Positions 28,608 through 38,117 of a stretch of DNA of 64,000 nucleotides are shown piece after piece. The notes below the pieces were generated by a model, which was given only the letters and a program-made list of their open reading frames with translations, made no database searches and had not been told where the DNA came from. How positions within the stretch are numbered: the first letter of the stretch is position 1; each line of letters starts with the position of its first letter. The position numbers were made by a program, and so were the translations under genes. The stretch lies in assembly GCF_018069865.1 (NCBI RefSeq), contig NZ_JAGQDG010000006.1:124001-188000 (forward strand), given 5' to 3'. Source of the stretch: Ideonella paludis (lineage in GTDB: Bacteria; Pseudomonadota; Gammaproteobacteria; Burkholderiales; Burkholderiaceae_C).

Positions 28608-28625
28608 CGTATTGTGAGAAATACG
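28608..28625. promoter_or_regulatory. Perfect inverted repeat, candidate operator between aceE and the kinase gene
   Basis: CGTATT-N6-AATACG is a perfect 6-6-6 dyad in the 164-nt divergent intergenic region. It lies 57 nt before the kinase start and 91 nt from the aceE start. The nearby FixJ-like regulator is a candidate binder. I know of no matched consensus. Confidence 0.45.
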
Positions 28626-28681
28626 TACTTCGATGAAACCAAGTTCAGGCAAGGAACGGCCCTTCGCGATAATGGACACCA

Positions 28682-31249
28682 ATGTCTGACCTGCGTGAAG
28701 CTCCCAAACCCACCCCTTCCCGACTCAAGCGGCTGGCCGGACGTTGGTGGCGCCAACAATCGCCCTCGCGTCAGGATCGCTTTGCGACCATGGGGCCGCT
28801 GGTGTCGGTGCTGCTGTTCCTGGCCGCCATCACCTCGGCGTTTTGGTACCTGCGCAATGAAGAAATTGACCGCGCCACCGAAGCCCTGCACCGGGACACC
28901 GAGGTGGCCCAGCAGCAAATCCGCCTGCACCTGATCGAAAACCAGGAGCAATTGGTGCGCATGGCGCGGGAGCTGGTGACCCGCGACATCGACGCCAAAG
29001 AGTTCATGGACCAGGCCGCCACCTTCCAGCGCGAGCGGCCCGAAGTGCGTTTGGTGGCCTGGATCAATGCCCAGCGCGAGGTGCGCGCCAGCCAAGCCGT
29101 CAGCACTTTTCACCCAGAGACGGCCCCAAATGGCGAGATCCCCGAGCCGGCTCTGCCGGTGGAGAACCAGCGCAGCGAAGCCGAAGCCGCCTTTTTGGCC
29201 GCCCGCGACGCCCGCCAGCCGCTCTACTCCAAGCCTTATAACGACGCCCAAGGCGCGCCGGTCTTTCAGCTTCATGTGCCTTTGATCGACCGCCACGGCT
29301 TTGCCGGGGCCATCGTGGTGGAGTACTCCATCGAAGCCCTGCTGCGCTACTTTGTGCCGACCGAGGTGACCCGTCGCCACGCGATTGCAGTGCTAGGGCC
29401 AGACCAGCGTGTGCTGACCGGGACCGTCAACACCCCGACCCAAACCCAAAGCAACAACACCCTCGCCTACCAAGTGCCCTTGGCGCCGCTGGCCAACGGC
29501 ATGCAACTGCGGGGTCAAGGTTTCCGCACCTCCATTGGCCTGATCGGCAACACCTTGTTCTGGATGGTGGTGGCCCTGTCCGTGCTGACGGTGTGGATGC
29601 TGCTGGGCACTTGGCGCCATATGCGGCGCCGAGGGCAAATTCAAAAGGCCTTGGTGCAAGAGACCAATTTCCGGCGTGCCATGGAGAACTCCATGCTCAC
29701 GGGCATGCGCGCCATGGACATGAACGGCCAAGTCACCTATGTGAACCCAGCGTTCTGTGCCATGACGGGCTACTCGGAGGCCGAGCTGGTGGATGGCTTT
29801 CCGCCCTTTCCCTATTGGCCCGAGGATCGTATTGAAGAGAACATGCGCCTGCTGCAGCAAGAGTTGCAGGGCCGCAGCCCTGCGGGTGGCATCGAGGTCA
29901 AGGTCAAGCGCAAGGACGGCTCGGTGTTTGATGCCCGCATGTATGTCTCGCCCCTGATCGACCCCAAGGGTCAGCAAACCGGCTGGATGACCTCGATGAC
30001 CAACATCACCGAGGCCAAGCGCATCCGCGATCAGTTGTCTGCGTCCCACGAACGCTTTACCACCGTGCTGGAACAGTTGGACGCAGCGGTCTCGGTGCTG
30101 TCGGTGCAGCAAGGGGAGTTGCTGTTCACCAATCGCTCGTATCGGCTCTGGTTTGGCGGCGACGCCAAGGGCCACGAAGGCCTGACCAGCGTTGGCATCA
30201 GCCCGCCTTTTCAAACCGAGGGCGACGATGAAGTCGACACCCTCTCTGGGCTGCCCACCCAAGAGCTGATGGAGTCCGGCGCCCAGCCCCGCGAGGTGTA
30301 CATCGAAAGCCTGCAAATGTGGTTTGACGTGCGCAGCCGCTATTTGCAATGGACCGACGGACGCTTGGCGCAGATGTTGATCGCCACCGACATCACCGCG
30401 CGCCGTCGCATCGAAGAGCAGGCCCAGCAGCAGGCCGAGCGGGCCGCCGCAACCAGCCGGCTGATCACCATGGGTGAGATGGCCTCCTCGGTGGCGCATG
30501 AGCTGAACCAGCCGCTGACCGCCATCACCAACTACTGCAACGGCATCGTCAGCCGTGTGCGGGCTGGCACCATCCAGACCGAGGACATGATCGCCGCCCT
30601 GCAAAAGACCGCGCGGCAGGCCGAGCGAGCCGGCCAGGTCATTCACCGTATCCGGGCCTTTGTGAAGCGCAGCGAGCCGCAGCGTCAGGCCTCACAAGCG
30701 GTGGACATCGTGGAAGACGCGGTGGAATTGGCCGGCATCGAGCTGCGCCGCCGCAAGGTCAACATCCACACCTATGTGGCCCAACGCCTGCCGCCCTTGA
30801 TGGTGGACCCGATCCTGATCGAGCAGGTCTTGATGAACCTCCTCAAAAACGCCGCCGAGGCCATCGATAACGCCCAGATGCCGCCGTCACGGCGCCATAT
30901 CGAGCTGCGGGTGGTGCCCAAGCACAGCGCGGAGGAAGGTGGCGTCATTGAGTTCAGCGTCACCGACACCGGCCCCGGCATGAAAGAAGACGTGCTGGCA
31001 CGGCTTTACGAGGCCTTCTTCTCGACCAAGGTCGAGGGCATGGGGATCGGACTGTCTTTGTGCCGCTCGATCATTGAGTCGCATCAAGGGCGCATCCGGG
31101 CCCAGAACCTCTACAATGGAAGTTCCGTCACAGGCTGTCGCTTCGCAGTGACACTGCCTGTTGACCTGACCCAGAAAGCCGAGGGCCCTTCTGTGCCCGA
31201 CGTGCCGATGGAAGCCGCAGTCTCCAACCCCAACGCATCGTCCTCATGA
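28682..31249 (+). CDS. Membrane PAS sensor histidine kinase (FixL/DctB-like)
   Basis: This 855-residue protein has a transmembrane helix at about 40-57, an extracytoplasmic sensor domain to about 285 and a second helix at about 288-308. Two PAS domains follow (about 330-450 and 455-575). The kinase core has His606 in SSVAHELNQPLTAITNYC, the N box LMNLLKNAAEAIDN, and the G boxes DTGPGMKE and EGMGIGLSL. It is an inner-membrane kinase of the FixL/TodS-like HPK4 group. The stop overlaps the downstream regulator start by 4 nt (ATGA), so the pair is cotranscribed. Divergent orientation from aceE suggests control of pyruvate dehydrogenase, which is an inference. Confidence 0.93.
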   Translation: MSDLREAPKPTPSRLKRLAGRWWRQQSPSRQDRFATMGPLVSVLLFLAAITSAFWYLRNEEIDRATEALHRDTEVAQQQIRLHLIENQEQLVRMARELVTRDIDAKEFMDQAATFQRERPEVRLVAWINAQREVRASQAVSTFHPETAPNGEIPEPALPVENQRSEAEAAFLAARDARQPLYSKPYNDAQGAPVFQLHVPLIDRHGFAGAIVVEYSIEALLRYFVPTEVTRRHAIAVLGPDQRVLTGTVNTPTQTQSNNTLAYQVPLAPLANGMQLRGQGFRTSIGLIGNTLFWMVVALSVLTVWMLLGTWRHMRRRGQIQKALVQETNFRRAMENSMLTGMRAMDMNGQVTYVNPAFCAMTGYSEAELVDGFPPFPYWPEDRIEENMRLLQQELQGRSPAGGIEVKVKRKDGSVFDARMYVSPLIDPKGQQTGWMTSMTNITEAKRIRDQLSASHERFTTVLEQLDAAVSVLSVQQGELLFTNRSYRLWFGGDAKGHEGLTSVGISPPFQTEGDDEVDTLSGLPTQELMESGAQPREVYIESLQMWFDVRSRYLQWTDGRLAQMLIATDITARRRIEEQAQQQAERAAATSRLITMGEMASSVAHELNQPLTAITNYCNGIVSRVRAGTIQTEDMIAALQKTARQAERAGQVIHRIRAFVKRSEPQRQASQAVDIVEDAVELAGIELRRRKVNIHTYVAQRLPPLMVDPILIEQVLMNLLKNAAEAIDNAQMPPSRRHIELRVVPKHSAEEGGVIEFSVTDTGPGMKEDVLARLYEAFFSTKVEGMGIGLSLCRSIIESHQGRIRAQNLYNGSSVTGCRFAVTLPVDLTQKAEGPSVPDVPMEAAVSNPNASSS

Positions 31250-31878
31250 GCCTGATCCCTAAGAAAGGTACCGTCTACGTTGTCGATGATGACGAAGCGG
31301 TCAGAGATTCCCTGCAGTGGCTCCTTGAAGGCAAAGACTACCGCGTCAAATGCTTCGACTCTGCCGAGTCCTTCCTCTCACGCTTTGACCCGCGTGAAGT
31401 GGCCTGCCTGATCGCCGACATCCGCATGGACGGCATGAGCGGCCTGGAATTGCAAGACCGCTTGCTCGAACGCAAGAGCCCCTTGCCCATCGTCTTCATC
31501 ACCGGCCACGGCGACGTGCCCATGGCGGTGAACACCATGAAGAAGGGCGCGATGGACTTCATCGAAAAGCCCTTCAAGGAAGAAGAGCTGCTGTCGCTGG
31601 TGGAGCGCATGCTGGACCAAGCCCGCGTGGCCTTCAGCCAGCACCAAGAGCAAGCCAGCCGCGACGCCCTGCTCTCACGCCTCACGACGCGTGAAGCCCA
31701 AGTGCTGGAGCGCATCGTCGCCGGCCGCTTGAACAAACAGATCGCCGACGACCTGGGCATCAGCATCAAGACGGTGGAGGCGCACCGCGCCAACATCATG
31801 GAGAAGCTCAACGCCAACACCGTGGCCGATCTTCTCAAGATTGCACTGGGTGCCAACGCGCCCGCAGCCAAGGCCTGA
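31246..31878 (+). CDS. FixJ-family response regulator
   Basis: This 210-residue protein has a receiver domain (residues 7-125) with acidic pocket DDDEA, phospho-acceptor Asp58 in IADIRMDGMSG, and Lys in EKPFKEE. A LuxR/NarL-type HTH follows at about 140-205 (LTTREAQVLERIVAGRLNK, then SIKTVEAHRANIMEKLNANT). It is the partner of the overlapping kinase. Binding to the inverted repeat upstream of the operon is plausible but untested. Confidence 0.95.
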   Translation: MSLIPKKGTVYVVDDDEAVRDSLQWLLEGKDYRVKCFDSAESFLSRFDPREVACLIADIRMDGMSGLELQDRLLERKSPLPIVFITGHGDVPMAVNTMKKGAMDFIEKPFKEEELLSLVERMLDQARVAFSQHQEQASRDALLSRLTTREAQVLERIVAGRLNKQIADDLGISIKTVEAHRANIMEKLNANTVADLLKIALGANAPAAKA

Positions 31879-31903
31879 GCGCCCACGCAACCGCACACCA
31901 CTG

Positions 31904-31927
31904 ACGGGGCCCTTGGGCCCCGTTTGC
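31904..31927 (+). terminator. Hairpin terminator after the response regulator
   Basis: ACGGGGCCC and GGGCCCCGT (31904-31912 with 31915-31923) form a strong stem with a short loop. The T-tract is short. It lies 25 nt after the stop and 40 nt before folD. Confidence 0.6.
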
Positions 31928-31964
31928 CATTCCTGACCTCGTCTTCATCTCCTCAAGGACCACC

Positions 31965-32819
31965 ATGACCGCCCGCATCATTGATGGCAATGCCCTCTCC
32001 ACCCAACTCCGCGCCGAAGTCGCACAGCGCACCGCCGCCTTGACAGCCCAAGGCCGCCAGCCCGGCCTGGCCGTCATCTTGGTCGGTGACGACCCCGCTT
32101 CCGCCGTTTATGTGCGCAACAAAGTCAAGGCCTGCGAGACCACTGGCATCCGCTCCATCCTTGAGCAATACCCCGCCAGCATGAGCCAAGCCGAGTTGCT
32201 CGCCCGCATCGACGCCCTCAACAACGACCCGACGGTGCACGGCATCTTGGTGCAAATGCCGCTGCCCAAGCACATCGATGCGCAAAAGGTCATCGAGGCC
32301 ATCTCCACACGCAAGGATGTGGACGGCTACTCGGTGCTGTCGGCTGGCGAGACCATGACAGGCTTGCCCGGCTTTCGCCCCTGCACCCCGTATGGCTGCA
32401 TGAAGCTGATCGAAAGCACCGGCGAGTCCCTGAAGGGCAAGCACGCCGTGGTGATCGGCCGCAGCAACACCGTGGGCAAGCCGATGGCACTGCTGCTCCT
32501 GCAGGCCAACGCCACGGTCACCATCTGCCACAGCGGCACCCCGGACCTCGGCGTCTATACCCGTCAGGCGGACATCGTGGTGGCGGCTGTGGGCCGCCAA
32601 AACACCCTGCGCGGTGACATGGTCAAACGTGGGGCTATCGTCATCGACGTGGGCATTAACCGCAATGAACAAGGCAAACTGTGCGGTGACGTTGACTTTG
32701 AGAGCGTGGCACCGGTGGCCTCGTGGATCACCCCCGTGCCCGGTGGCGTGGGGCCTATGACCATCACCATGCTCATGGTCAACACCCTGGAGGCAGCCGA
32801 ACGCACAACGCGAGGCTGA
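31965..32819 (+). CDS. folD: Bifunctional methylenetetrahydrofolate dehydrogenase / cyclohydrolase
   Basis: This 284-residue protein has the usual FolD length. It shows the active-site Lys segment ([17 protein letters not shown]), the QMPLPKHID motif, the Rossmann element [14 protein letters not shown] and the C-terminal [14 protein letters not shown]. It interconverts methylene-, methenyl- and formyl-tetrahydrofolate in the cytoplasm. AAGGA precedes the ATG at 31965. prlC follows after 23 nt and may be cotranscribed. Confidence 0.97.
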   Translation: MTARIIDGNALSTQLRAEVAQRTAALTAQGRQPGLAVILVGDDPASAVYVRNKVKACETTGIRSILEQYPASMSQAELLARIDALNNDPTVHGILVQMPLPKHIDAQKVIEAISTRKDVDGYSVLSAGETMTGLPGFRPCTPYGCMKLIESTGESLKGKHAVVIGRSNTVGKPMALLLLQANATVTICHSGTPDLGVYTRQADIVVAAVGRQNTLRGDMVKRGAIVIDVGINRNEQGKLCGDVDFESVAPVASWITPVPGGVGPMTITMLMVNTLEAAERTTRG

Positions 32820-32842
32820 GGCAACACTTAAAAGGACTCGCC

Positions 32843-34867
32843 ATGACCAATCCCCTGCTGAACACCGACGGCCTGATGGCCTATGACGCCATCCGGCCCG
32901 AACATGTGGCGCCTGCCGTTGAGGCGCTTCTGGCGCAGTCCGCGTCAGCCCTGGAGCAGGTGGTCAGCGACGAGGTGCCTGCCGAGTTCGACGCCATGGC
33001 GCGCGTGTTGTCGGTGGCCACCGAGCGTTTGGGCCGTGCTTGGGGCGCCGTGGGTCACTTGCACCGTGTGGCGAACACGCCTGAGTTGCGCGAGGCCTAT
33101 GGCGCTGCATTGCCCCGGGTGACCGAGTTCTTCACCCAACTGGGTTCGGACGAGCGTCTCTATGCCAAGTACCAGGCCTTGGCCGCCAGCCCCGCAGGCC
33201 AAGGCTTAACGCCCGCACGCCAGCATGCGCTTGGGCAGTGGCTCAGAGATTTCAAGCTGGGCGGCGCAGATTTGCGGGGCGACGCCAAGGCGCGCTATGA
33301 GCAGATCCAAGACCGCTCGGCCGAGTTGGAGCAGAACTTCTCCAACCATGTGCTGGACGCCACCGATGCCTTCGCCTACTACGCCAGCGCTGAGGAGATG
33401 GCTGGTGTGCCCGCCGATGTGCTGCAAGCCGCGCGTGACGCCGCCGCTGCCGAAGGCAAAGACGGCCACAAGATCACCCTGCACTTCCCCAGCTACTTCC
33501 CGGTGCTGCAGTACGCAACAAACCGGCCGCTGCGCGAAAAGCTGTATCGCGCCTACATCACTCGCGCCAGCGAGCTGGATGCCCCCGAGCGCGACAACTC
33601 TGCCTTGATGACCGAGTTGCTGCAACTGCGCCAAGAAGAGGCGCAACTGCTGGGCTATGCCAACTATGCTGAGGTCTCGCTGGCCACCAAGATGGCGCGC
33701 AGCCCCACGGAAGTGATGCAGTTCTTGCGTGACCTCAGCAGCAAGGCTCGCCCGGCCGCCGAGCGTGACTGGGCTGAGTTGAAAGACTTTGCTCACGCGG
33801 CATTGGGTTTGACCGACCTGCAGAGCTGGGACGTCCCCTTTGCCAGCGAGAAGCTCAAAGAAGCCCGCTATGCCTTCAGCGAGCAAGAGGTCAAGGCCTA
33901 CTTCCCGCTGCCGACCGTGCTCAAGGGACTGTTCGGCATCATCGAGCGCTTGTTCGATGTGGCCATCAGCCCTGCCAGCGCACCGGTGTGGCACGAGGCC
34001 GTGCAGTTCTTCCGCATCGAACGCGCGGGGCAATTGGTGGGCGAGTTCTACCTCGACCCCTATGCTCGGCCCGGAAAGTCCCCCGGCGCCTGGATGGACG
34101 ATGTGCGCTCGCGCTGGGTGCGCGCCGATGTCGGCCGACTGCAAACCCCTGTGGCCAATCTGATCTGCAACTTCGCCGCACCAGTCGGCGAGAAGCCCTC
34201 GCTGCTGACCCACGATGATGTCATCACCCTGTTCCACGAGTTCGGCCACGGCCTGCACCACCTGCTGACGCAGGTCGATGATCTGGGCATCTCCGGTATC
34301 TCGGGCGTCGAGTGGGATGCCGTGGAGTTGCCCAGCCAGTTCATGGAGAACTTCTGCTGGGAGTGGGAGGTGCTGAACACGCTCACTGCCCATGTGGACA
34401 GCGGTGAGCCCATGCCGCGCGCGCTCTTTGACAAGATGCTGGCAGCCAAGAACTTCCAAAGTGGTCTGCAGACCTTGCGACAAGTGGAGTACGCCCTGTT
34501 CGACATGCGCCTGCACACCGAACCGGAAGCCGCCACCCGTGTGTTGGCGGTGGCGGAGGAAGTCCGCCAAGAAGTGGCCGTGATCTTCCCACCCGCCTTC
34601 GCGCGGGGTGCCCACACCTTCTCGCACATCTTTGCGGGGGGCTACAGCGCCGGTTACTACAGCTATAAATGGGCAGAAGTTCTCTCTGCCGACGCTTGGA
34701 GTGCTTTCGAGGAGGCTGGTGTTCTGGACGCACGCACCGGGGAGCGCTATCGTCGAGAAATTCTTGAGGCCGGTGGCAGCCGCCCTGCCCTGGAGAGCTT
34801 CAAGGCCTTCCGTGGCCGCGAGCCCCAGATCGACGCGCTGCTGCGGCACCAAGGCATTGCGGCCTGA
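32843..34867 (+). CDS. prlC: Oligopeptidase A (M3 metallopeptidase)
   Basis: This 674-residue cytoplasmic zinc peptidase is close to E. coli PrlC/OpdA (680). The zinc motif HEFGHGLHH begins at His465, with the second-sphere Glu in SQFMENFCWEWE downstream. The C-terminal FSHIFAGGYSAGYYSYKWAE is characteristic of the family. It degrades oligopeptides, including cleaved signal peptides. The ATG at 32843 has AAAAGGA upstream; the longer frame would overlap folD. It follows folD closely. Confidence 0.96.
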   Translation: MTNPLLNTDGLMAYDAIRPEHVAPAVEALLAQSASALEQVVSDEVPAEFDAMARVLSVATERLGRAWGAVGHLHRVANTPELREAYGAALPRVTEFFTQLGSDERLYAKYQALAASPAGQGLTPARQHALGQWLRDFKLGGADLRGDAKARYEQIQDRSAELEQNFSNHVLDATDAFAYYASAEEMAGVPADVLQAARDAAAAEGKDGHKITLHFPSYFPVLQYATNRPLREKLYRAYITRASELDAPERDNSALMTELLQLRQEEAQLLGYANYAEVSLATKMARSPTEVMQFLRDLSSKARPAAERDWAELKDFAHAALGLTDLQSWDVPFASEKLKEARYAFSEQEVKAYFPLPTVLKGLFGIIERLFDVAISPASAPVWHEAVQFFRIERAGQLVGEFYLDPYARPGKSPGAWMDDVRSRWVRADVGRLQTPVANLICNFAAPVGEKPSLLTHDDVITLFHEFGHGLHHLLTQVDDLGISGISGVEWDAVELPSQFMENFCWEWEVLNTLTAHVDSGEPMPRALFDKMLAAKNFQSGLQTLRQVEYALFDMRLHTEPEAATRVLAVAEEVRQEVAVIFPPAFARGAHTFSHIFAGGYSAGYYSYKWAEVLSADAWSAFEEAGVLDARTGERYRREILEAGGSRPALESFKAFRGREPQIDALLRHQGIAA

Positions 34868-34896
34868 GGTCGTTGTCTTCACCGTCTGGTTTCGTC

Positions 34897-35502
34897 ATGA
34901 ACACTCTCCGTCCCTTTCTGGCCAGTTGCGTGGCCCTCTGGGCATCCGCGGTCTGTGCTCAATACAAAGTTGTCGGGCCTGATGGCACGGTCACCTATAC
35001 CGACCGTCCCCCGCCAGATGCCAAGGCGCAAGCGGTGCCCGTCAGTGGCGTCGGAGGCCGCGTCGATGCGGCCAACCTTCCCTCGTCCTTGCGGCCCATC
35101 GTGGGCCGCTATCCGGTCACGCTCTACACCAGCCCAGGCTGTACCCCTTGCGATCAAGGTCGCTCGCTGTTGATGCAGCGAGGCATTCCGTTTGCAGAGA
35201 AGCGGGTTGAAACCGACGCCGACACGGCCGCCCTGGCCAAGCTCTCAGGCGACCGCAACCTGCCGGTGCTGACCATCGGCCCTCAGCAACTCAAGGGCTA
35301 TCAGTCCAATGATTGGCAGGGCTACCTGGACGCTGCGGGCTACCCCAAAACCTCGGCGCTGCCCCCGAGCTACCGCAACCCAGCCCCGACGCCGCTGACC
35401 ACCCCAGCCCCTGCGCCCAAGCCCATCGAGCAACGTCGGCCTGAGCCCACCGCGCCCGCTGCGCCGCCGGCTGACCCTAACGCGCCGAAGATCCGCTTCT
35501 GA
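34897..35502 (+). CDS. Exported DUF4124-glutaredoxin fusion
   Basis: This 201-residue protein has a signal peptide (FLASCVALWASAVCA). A short DUF4124-like segment follows (YKVVGPDGTVTYTDRPPP), then a glutaredoxin fold with Cys82 and Cys85 in SPGCTPCDQGR. The tail, from about residue 165, is rich in Pro and Ala and ends PNAPKIRF. The CxxC pair suggests a periplasmic thiol-disulfide function; most glutaredoxins are cytoplasmic, so export is notable. The start is the ATG at 34897 at the signal peptide. It lies 29 nt after prlC. Confidence 0.85.
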   Translation: MNTLRPFLASCVALWASAVCAQYKVVGPDGTVTYTDRPPPDAKAQAVPVSGVGGRVDAANLPSSLRPIVGRYPVTLYTSPGCTPCDQGRSLLMQRGIPFAEKRVETDADTAALAKLSGDRNLPVLTIGPQQLKGYQSNDWQGYLDAAGYPKTSALPPSYRNPAPTPLTTPAPAPKPIEQRRPEPTAPAAPPADPNAPKIRF

Positions 35503-35515
35503 TGGGCTAGTGGGT

Positions 35516-36703
35516 TCAGTGCCCCGGCCGAGCCTGAATGCGGCTGGCCGGCACTTGGGCCATGAGCACCAAGGCCGCCATCAGCCACATCGGTGCCCAG
35601 GGCACGGTAGCCGCCGCCAGCACCCCAAAGCCCAGGGGCATGACGATGGTGGCCGCGTTGGTCGCGAGCATGCGGACGCCCAGGGCTTCGCCGTGCCGGT
35701 CTGAGGGCGTGACCCGGTGCAGCATGGCCAAGATCATGGGCTGCACCGACCCCAAGGCCAAGCCTAAGGCGGCCGATCCCAGCATCATCCCCACAGCGCC
35801 CGGCAGATAGGCATAGACCAAGCAGGTGGCCGTGGCCAGGGCCATGGCGGCACGCAGCGCCGCGCGCTCGTCCAGACGGTCTGCAAAACGGCCGATCAAC
35901 AAGCGAACCACGGTGGCCGCAGCGGCAAAGCTGCCCAAGACCAAGCCAATGGCTGAAGCGCTCATGCCGCGGACATGGCCAATCACCGGCACCGCAAAAC
36001 TGTGCGCGTCCCAGCAGGACGATAGCGCCAAGTTCACCAAGATCAGCCAGCGCAAAGCGGGCAGGCGCAACAGCGCCAAGGCCCCCCGGCCCACGCTGCC
36101 CGAGGCCGGCTCTTTGGCGGCTGCGGGCACGCTGCGCGGCACCCGCATTGCCAGCCACCACGCCAGGAGCGGCAGCACCGCCGCAAACACGAAACCGGCC
36201 CGAAAGCCGACATGGTCGATCAACAGCCCGACCACCACCGGCGCCAGAGCGTTGGACAGGGCCGGCCCCAAGGCCACCCAACTGAAGACACGTTTGAGGT
36301 CGGACGGATCACGCGCCATCAAGCCCGCTTCACGCTGCACGCCCACCGCCGCCACAGCAATCGCCCCGCCGGTGGCCAGCGCCGCCACAGCCAAGGCGAC
36401 CGGGTGTTGAGACACCACGGCCACCGCCGCGCCACCGGTGCCCAGCAGCACGCCCACCCCTAAAGGCTTGTGCATGCCGTACTGGTCTGCCAGCCGCCCA
36501 GCCCACAGCGACAGCGCAATGGGGGCCACCGCAAACAGAGAGAGCAAAGCGCCCACCATCCATTCCGGGTAGCCCCGGTGCAGCACCAGCAAGCTGGCGG
36601 CCACCCGCGTGGCGGCCATGCTGGCATGCACACACACCAGCATGGCGATCACGGCCGGGAAGGCCTGCCTCAAGGCTTGGCTGTGCGCCGCCTCGCCCCT
36701 CAC
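35516..36703 (-). CDS. MFS transporter
   Basis: This 395-residue protein has about 12 hydrophobic segments. The loop 2-3 MFS signature reads WAGRLADQYGMHKPLG, and a related motif (IGRFADRLDERAALRAAMA) starts the second half. It is an inner-membrane secondary transporter; the substrate cannot be inferred. The start is a GTG at 36703 that overlaps the rmuC stop, so translation is likely coupled. Its stop is convergent with the exported glutaredoxin gene, 13 nt away. Confidence 0.88.
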   Translation of the reverse strand: MRGEAAHSQALRQAFPAVIAMLVCVHASMAATRVAASLLVLHRGYPEWMVGALLSLFAVAPIALSLWAGRLADQYGMHKPLGVGVLLGTGGAAVAVVSQHPVALAVAALATGGAIAVAAVGVQREAGLMARDPSDLKRVFSWVALGPALSNALAPVVVGLLIDHVGFRAGFVFAAVLPLLAWWLAMRVPRSVPAAAKEPASGSVGRGALALLRLPALRWLILVNLALSSCWDAHSFAVPVIGHVRGMSASAIGLVLGSFAAAATVVRLLIGRFADRLDERAALRAAMALATATCLVYAYLPGAVGMMLGSAALGLALGSVQPMILAMLHRVTPSDRHGEALGVRMLATNAATIVMPLGFGVLAAATVPWAPMWLMAALVLMAQVPASRIQARPGH

Positions 36704-38022
36704 CCTTGGGCCTCGTCATCGTCCAGACCTGAGGCGCCTAACACGCCCCCCATTCGCTCCACAGGCATGGCTTCAACGCCCTTGAGCTTGCGGGTCATCG
36801 CCCGGGTGCGCACCTCGGCGGCGTCAATGGTGCTGCTGGCCTCTTCCAGCTTTTTCTTGGTCTTGGCCAGCACCTCGCCAAAGCGGCCAAACTCGGTCTT
36901 GACCGCCCCGAGCACCTCCCACACCTCGGCACTGCGCTTCTCAATGGCCAGGGTTCTGAAGCCCATCTGCAGGCTGTTGAGCACCGCCAAAAGCGTCGTC
37001 GGCCCGGCCACCAAAATGCGCTGCTCGCGCTGCAGGCTCTCCACCAGCCCCGGGCGGCGCAGCGCCTCGGCATAGAGGCCTTCGGTGGGGACGAACAAGA
37101 TGCCGAAGTCCGTGGTGTGCGGCGGGGCCAAATACTTGTCACGGATCTGCTTGGCCTCGGCGCGCAAGCGCGCCTCAATGGCCTTGGCCGCCAACTCCAC
37201 GGCAGGGGCGTCCGCCTCGTCTTGGGCCTGCAGCAGGCGCTCATAGTCCTCGCGTGGAAACTTGGCATCAATAGGCAGCCACAGCGGCCCCGTGGCGCCC
37301 TGCCCGCCCGGCAACTTCAGCGCGAACTCCACCCGCGCGCCGCTGCCCGGCACGGTTTCCACATTGGCGGCGTAGTGCTCTGGGGTGAAGACCTGCTCCA
37401 GCAGCGCGGCCAGTTGCACCTCGCCAAACACGCCTCGGGTCTTGACGTTGCTCAGCACCCGGCCCAGCGAGCCGACCTCGCGCGCCAAACCCTGCATCTC
37501 ACCCAAGCCTTGGTGCACTTGTTCCAGGCGATCGGCCACCTGCTTGAAGCTCTCGCCCAAGCGCTGCTCCAGCGTGGCATGCAGCTTTTCATCGACGGTG
37601 GCGCGCATGGCCTCCAGCTTGCGCTCGTTGCCCTCTTGCAGTTGGGTCAAGCTGTTGGCCATACGCTCGCGCAGCTCGGCCAGTTGGCGCTCCAGCACCT
37701 CGGCCAAACGCTCCAACTGGCCCACTTGTTGGCGGCCCAACACATCAGACTGCTGCAGCAGGGTTTGCTGGGTCAAGGCCAGTTGCTGGCCGACCTCGGC
37801 GCGCAAGTCGCGTGCGGTGGCCATCACGGCCTCACGCAGTTCGCGCTCTAAGCGCTCCGCATCGCGCTGCTGGCGGCTTTCGGCCTGGGCCATCAGGCTC
37901 GCCACATCCGGGCCACTGGCGCGGCGCAAGGCCATCCACAGCAGCACCAAGACATTCAGGATCAGGAGAATCAGCAGGCCCCAGAGCAGGGGCATCTCAG
38001 ACAGAAGGGGCGCAGCGGGCAT
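36700..38022 (-). CDS. rmuC: DNA recombination protein RmuC
   Basis: This 440-residue protein has an N-terminal transmembrane helix (LLWGLLILLILNVLVLLWMA, residues 12-31). A long coiled coil follows (about 40-190), then a PD-(D/E)xK-like nuclease core with LPIDAKFPREDY and the TTDFGILFVPTEGLYAEAL block. The C-terminal helical region contains AVKTEFGRFGEVLAKTKKKL. RmuC limits inversions at short repeats and is thought to be a membrane-attached nuclease. It overlaps the start of the MFS gene and the two form a pair. Confidence 0.95.
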   Translation of the reverse strand: MPAAPLLSEMPLLWGLLILLILNVLVLLWMALRRASGPDVASLMAQAESRQQRDAERLERELREAVMATARDLRAEVGQQLALTQQTLLQQSDVLGRQQVGQLERLAEVLERQLAELRERMANSLTQLQEGNERKLEAMRATVDEKLHATLEQRLGESFKQVADRLEQVHQGLGEMQGLAREVGSLGRVLSNVKTRGVFGEVQLAALLEQVFTPEHYAANVETVPGSGARVEFALKLPGGQGATGPLWLPIDAKFPREDYERLLQAQDEADAPAVELAAKAIEARLRAEAKQIRDKYLAPPHTTDFGILFVPTEGLYAEALRRPGLVESLQREQRILVAGPTTLLAVLNSLQMGFRTLAIEKRSAEVWEVLGAVKTEFGRFGEVLAKTKKKLEEASSTIDAAEVRTRAMTRKLKGVEAMPVERMGGVLGASGLDDDEAQG

Positions 38023-38117
38023 GCCCGCATTCTGTCAGGCTTGCGCTCACCCCACTTCTGAGTACCCCCAAGGGCCAGGCTTTGCCCGTCCCGGCCCCCC
38101 AAGGGGGCGCAAGAAAA

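Noticed and set aside
33206-34882. 558-codon open frame antisense to prlC
   Set aside because: It is a shadow of a well-conserved metallopeptidase gene with an intact zinc motif.
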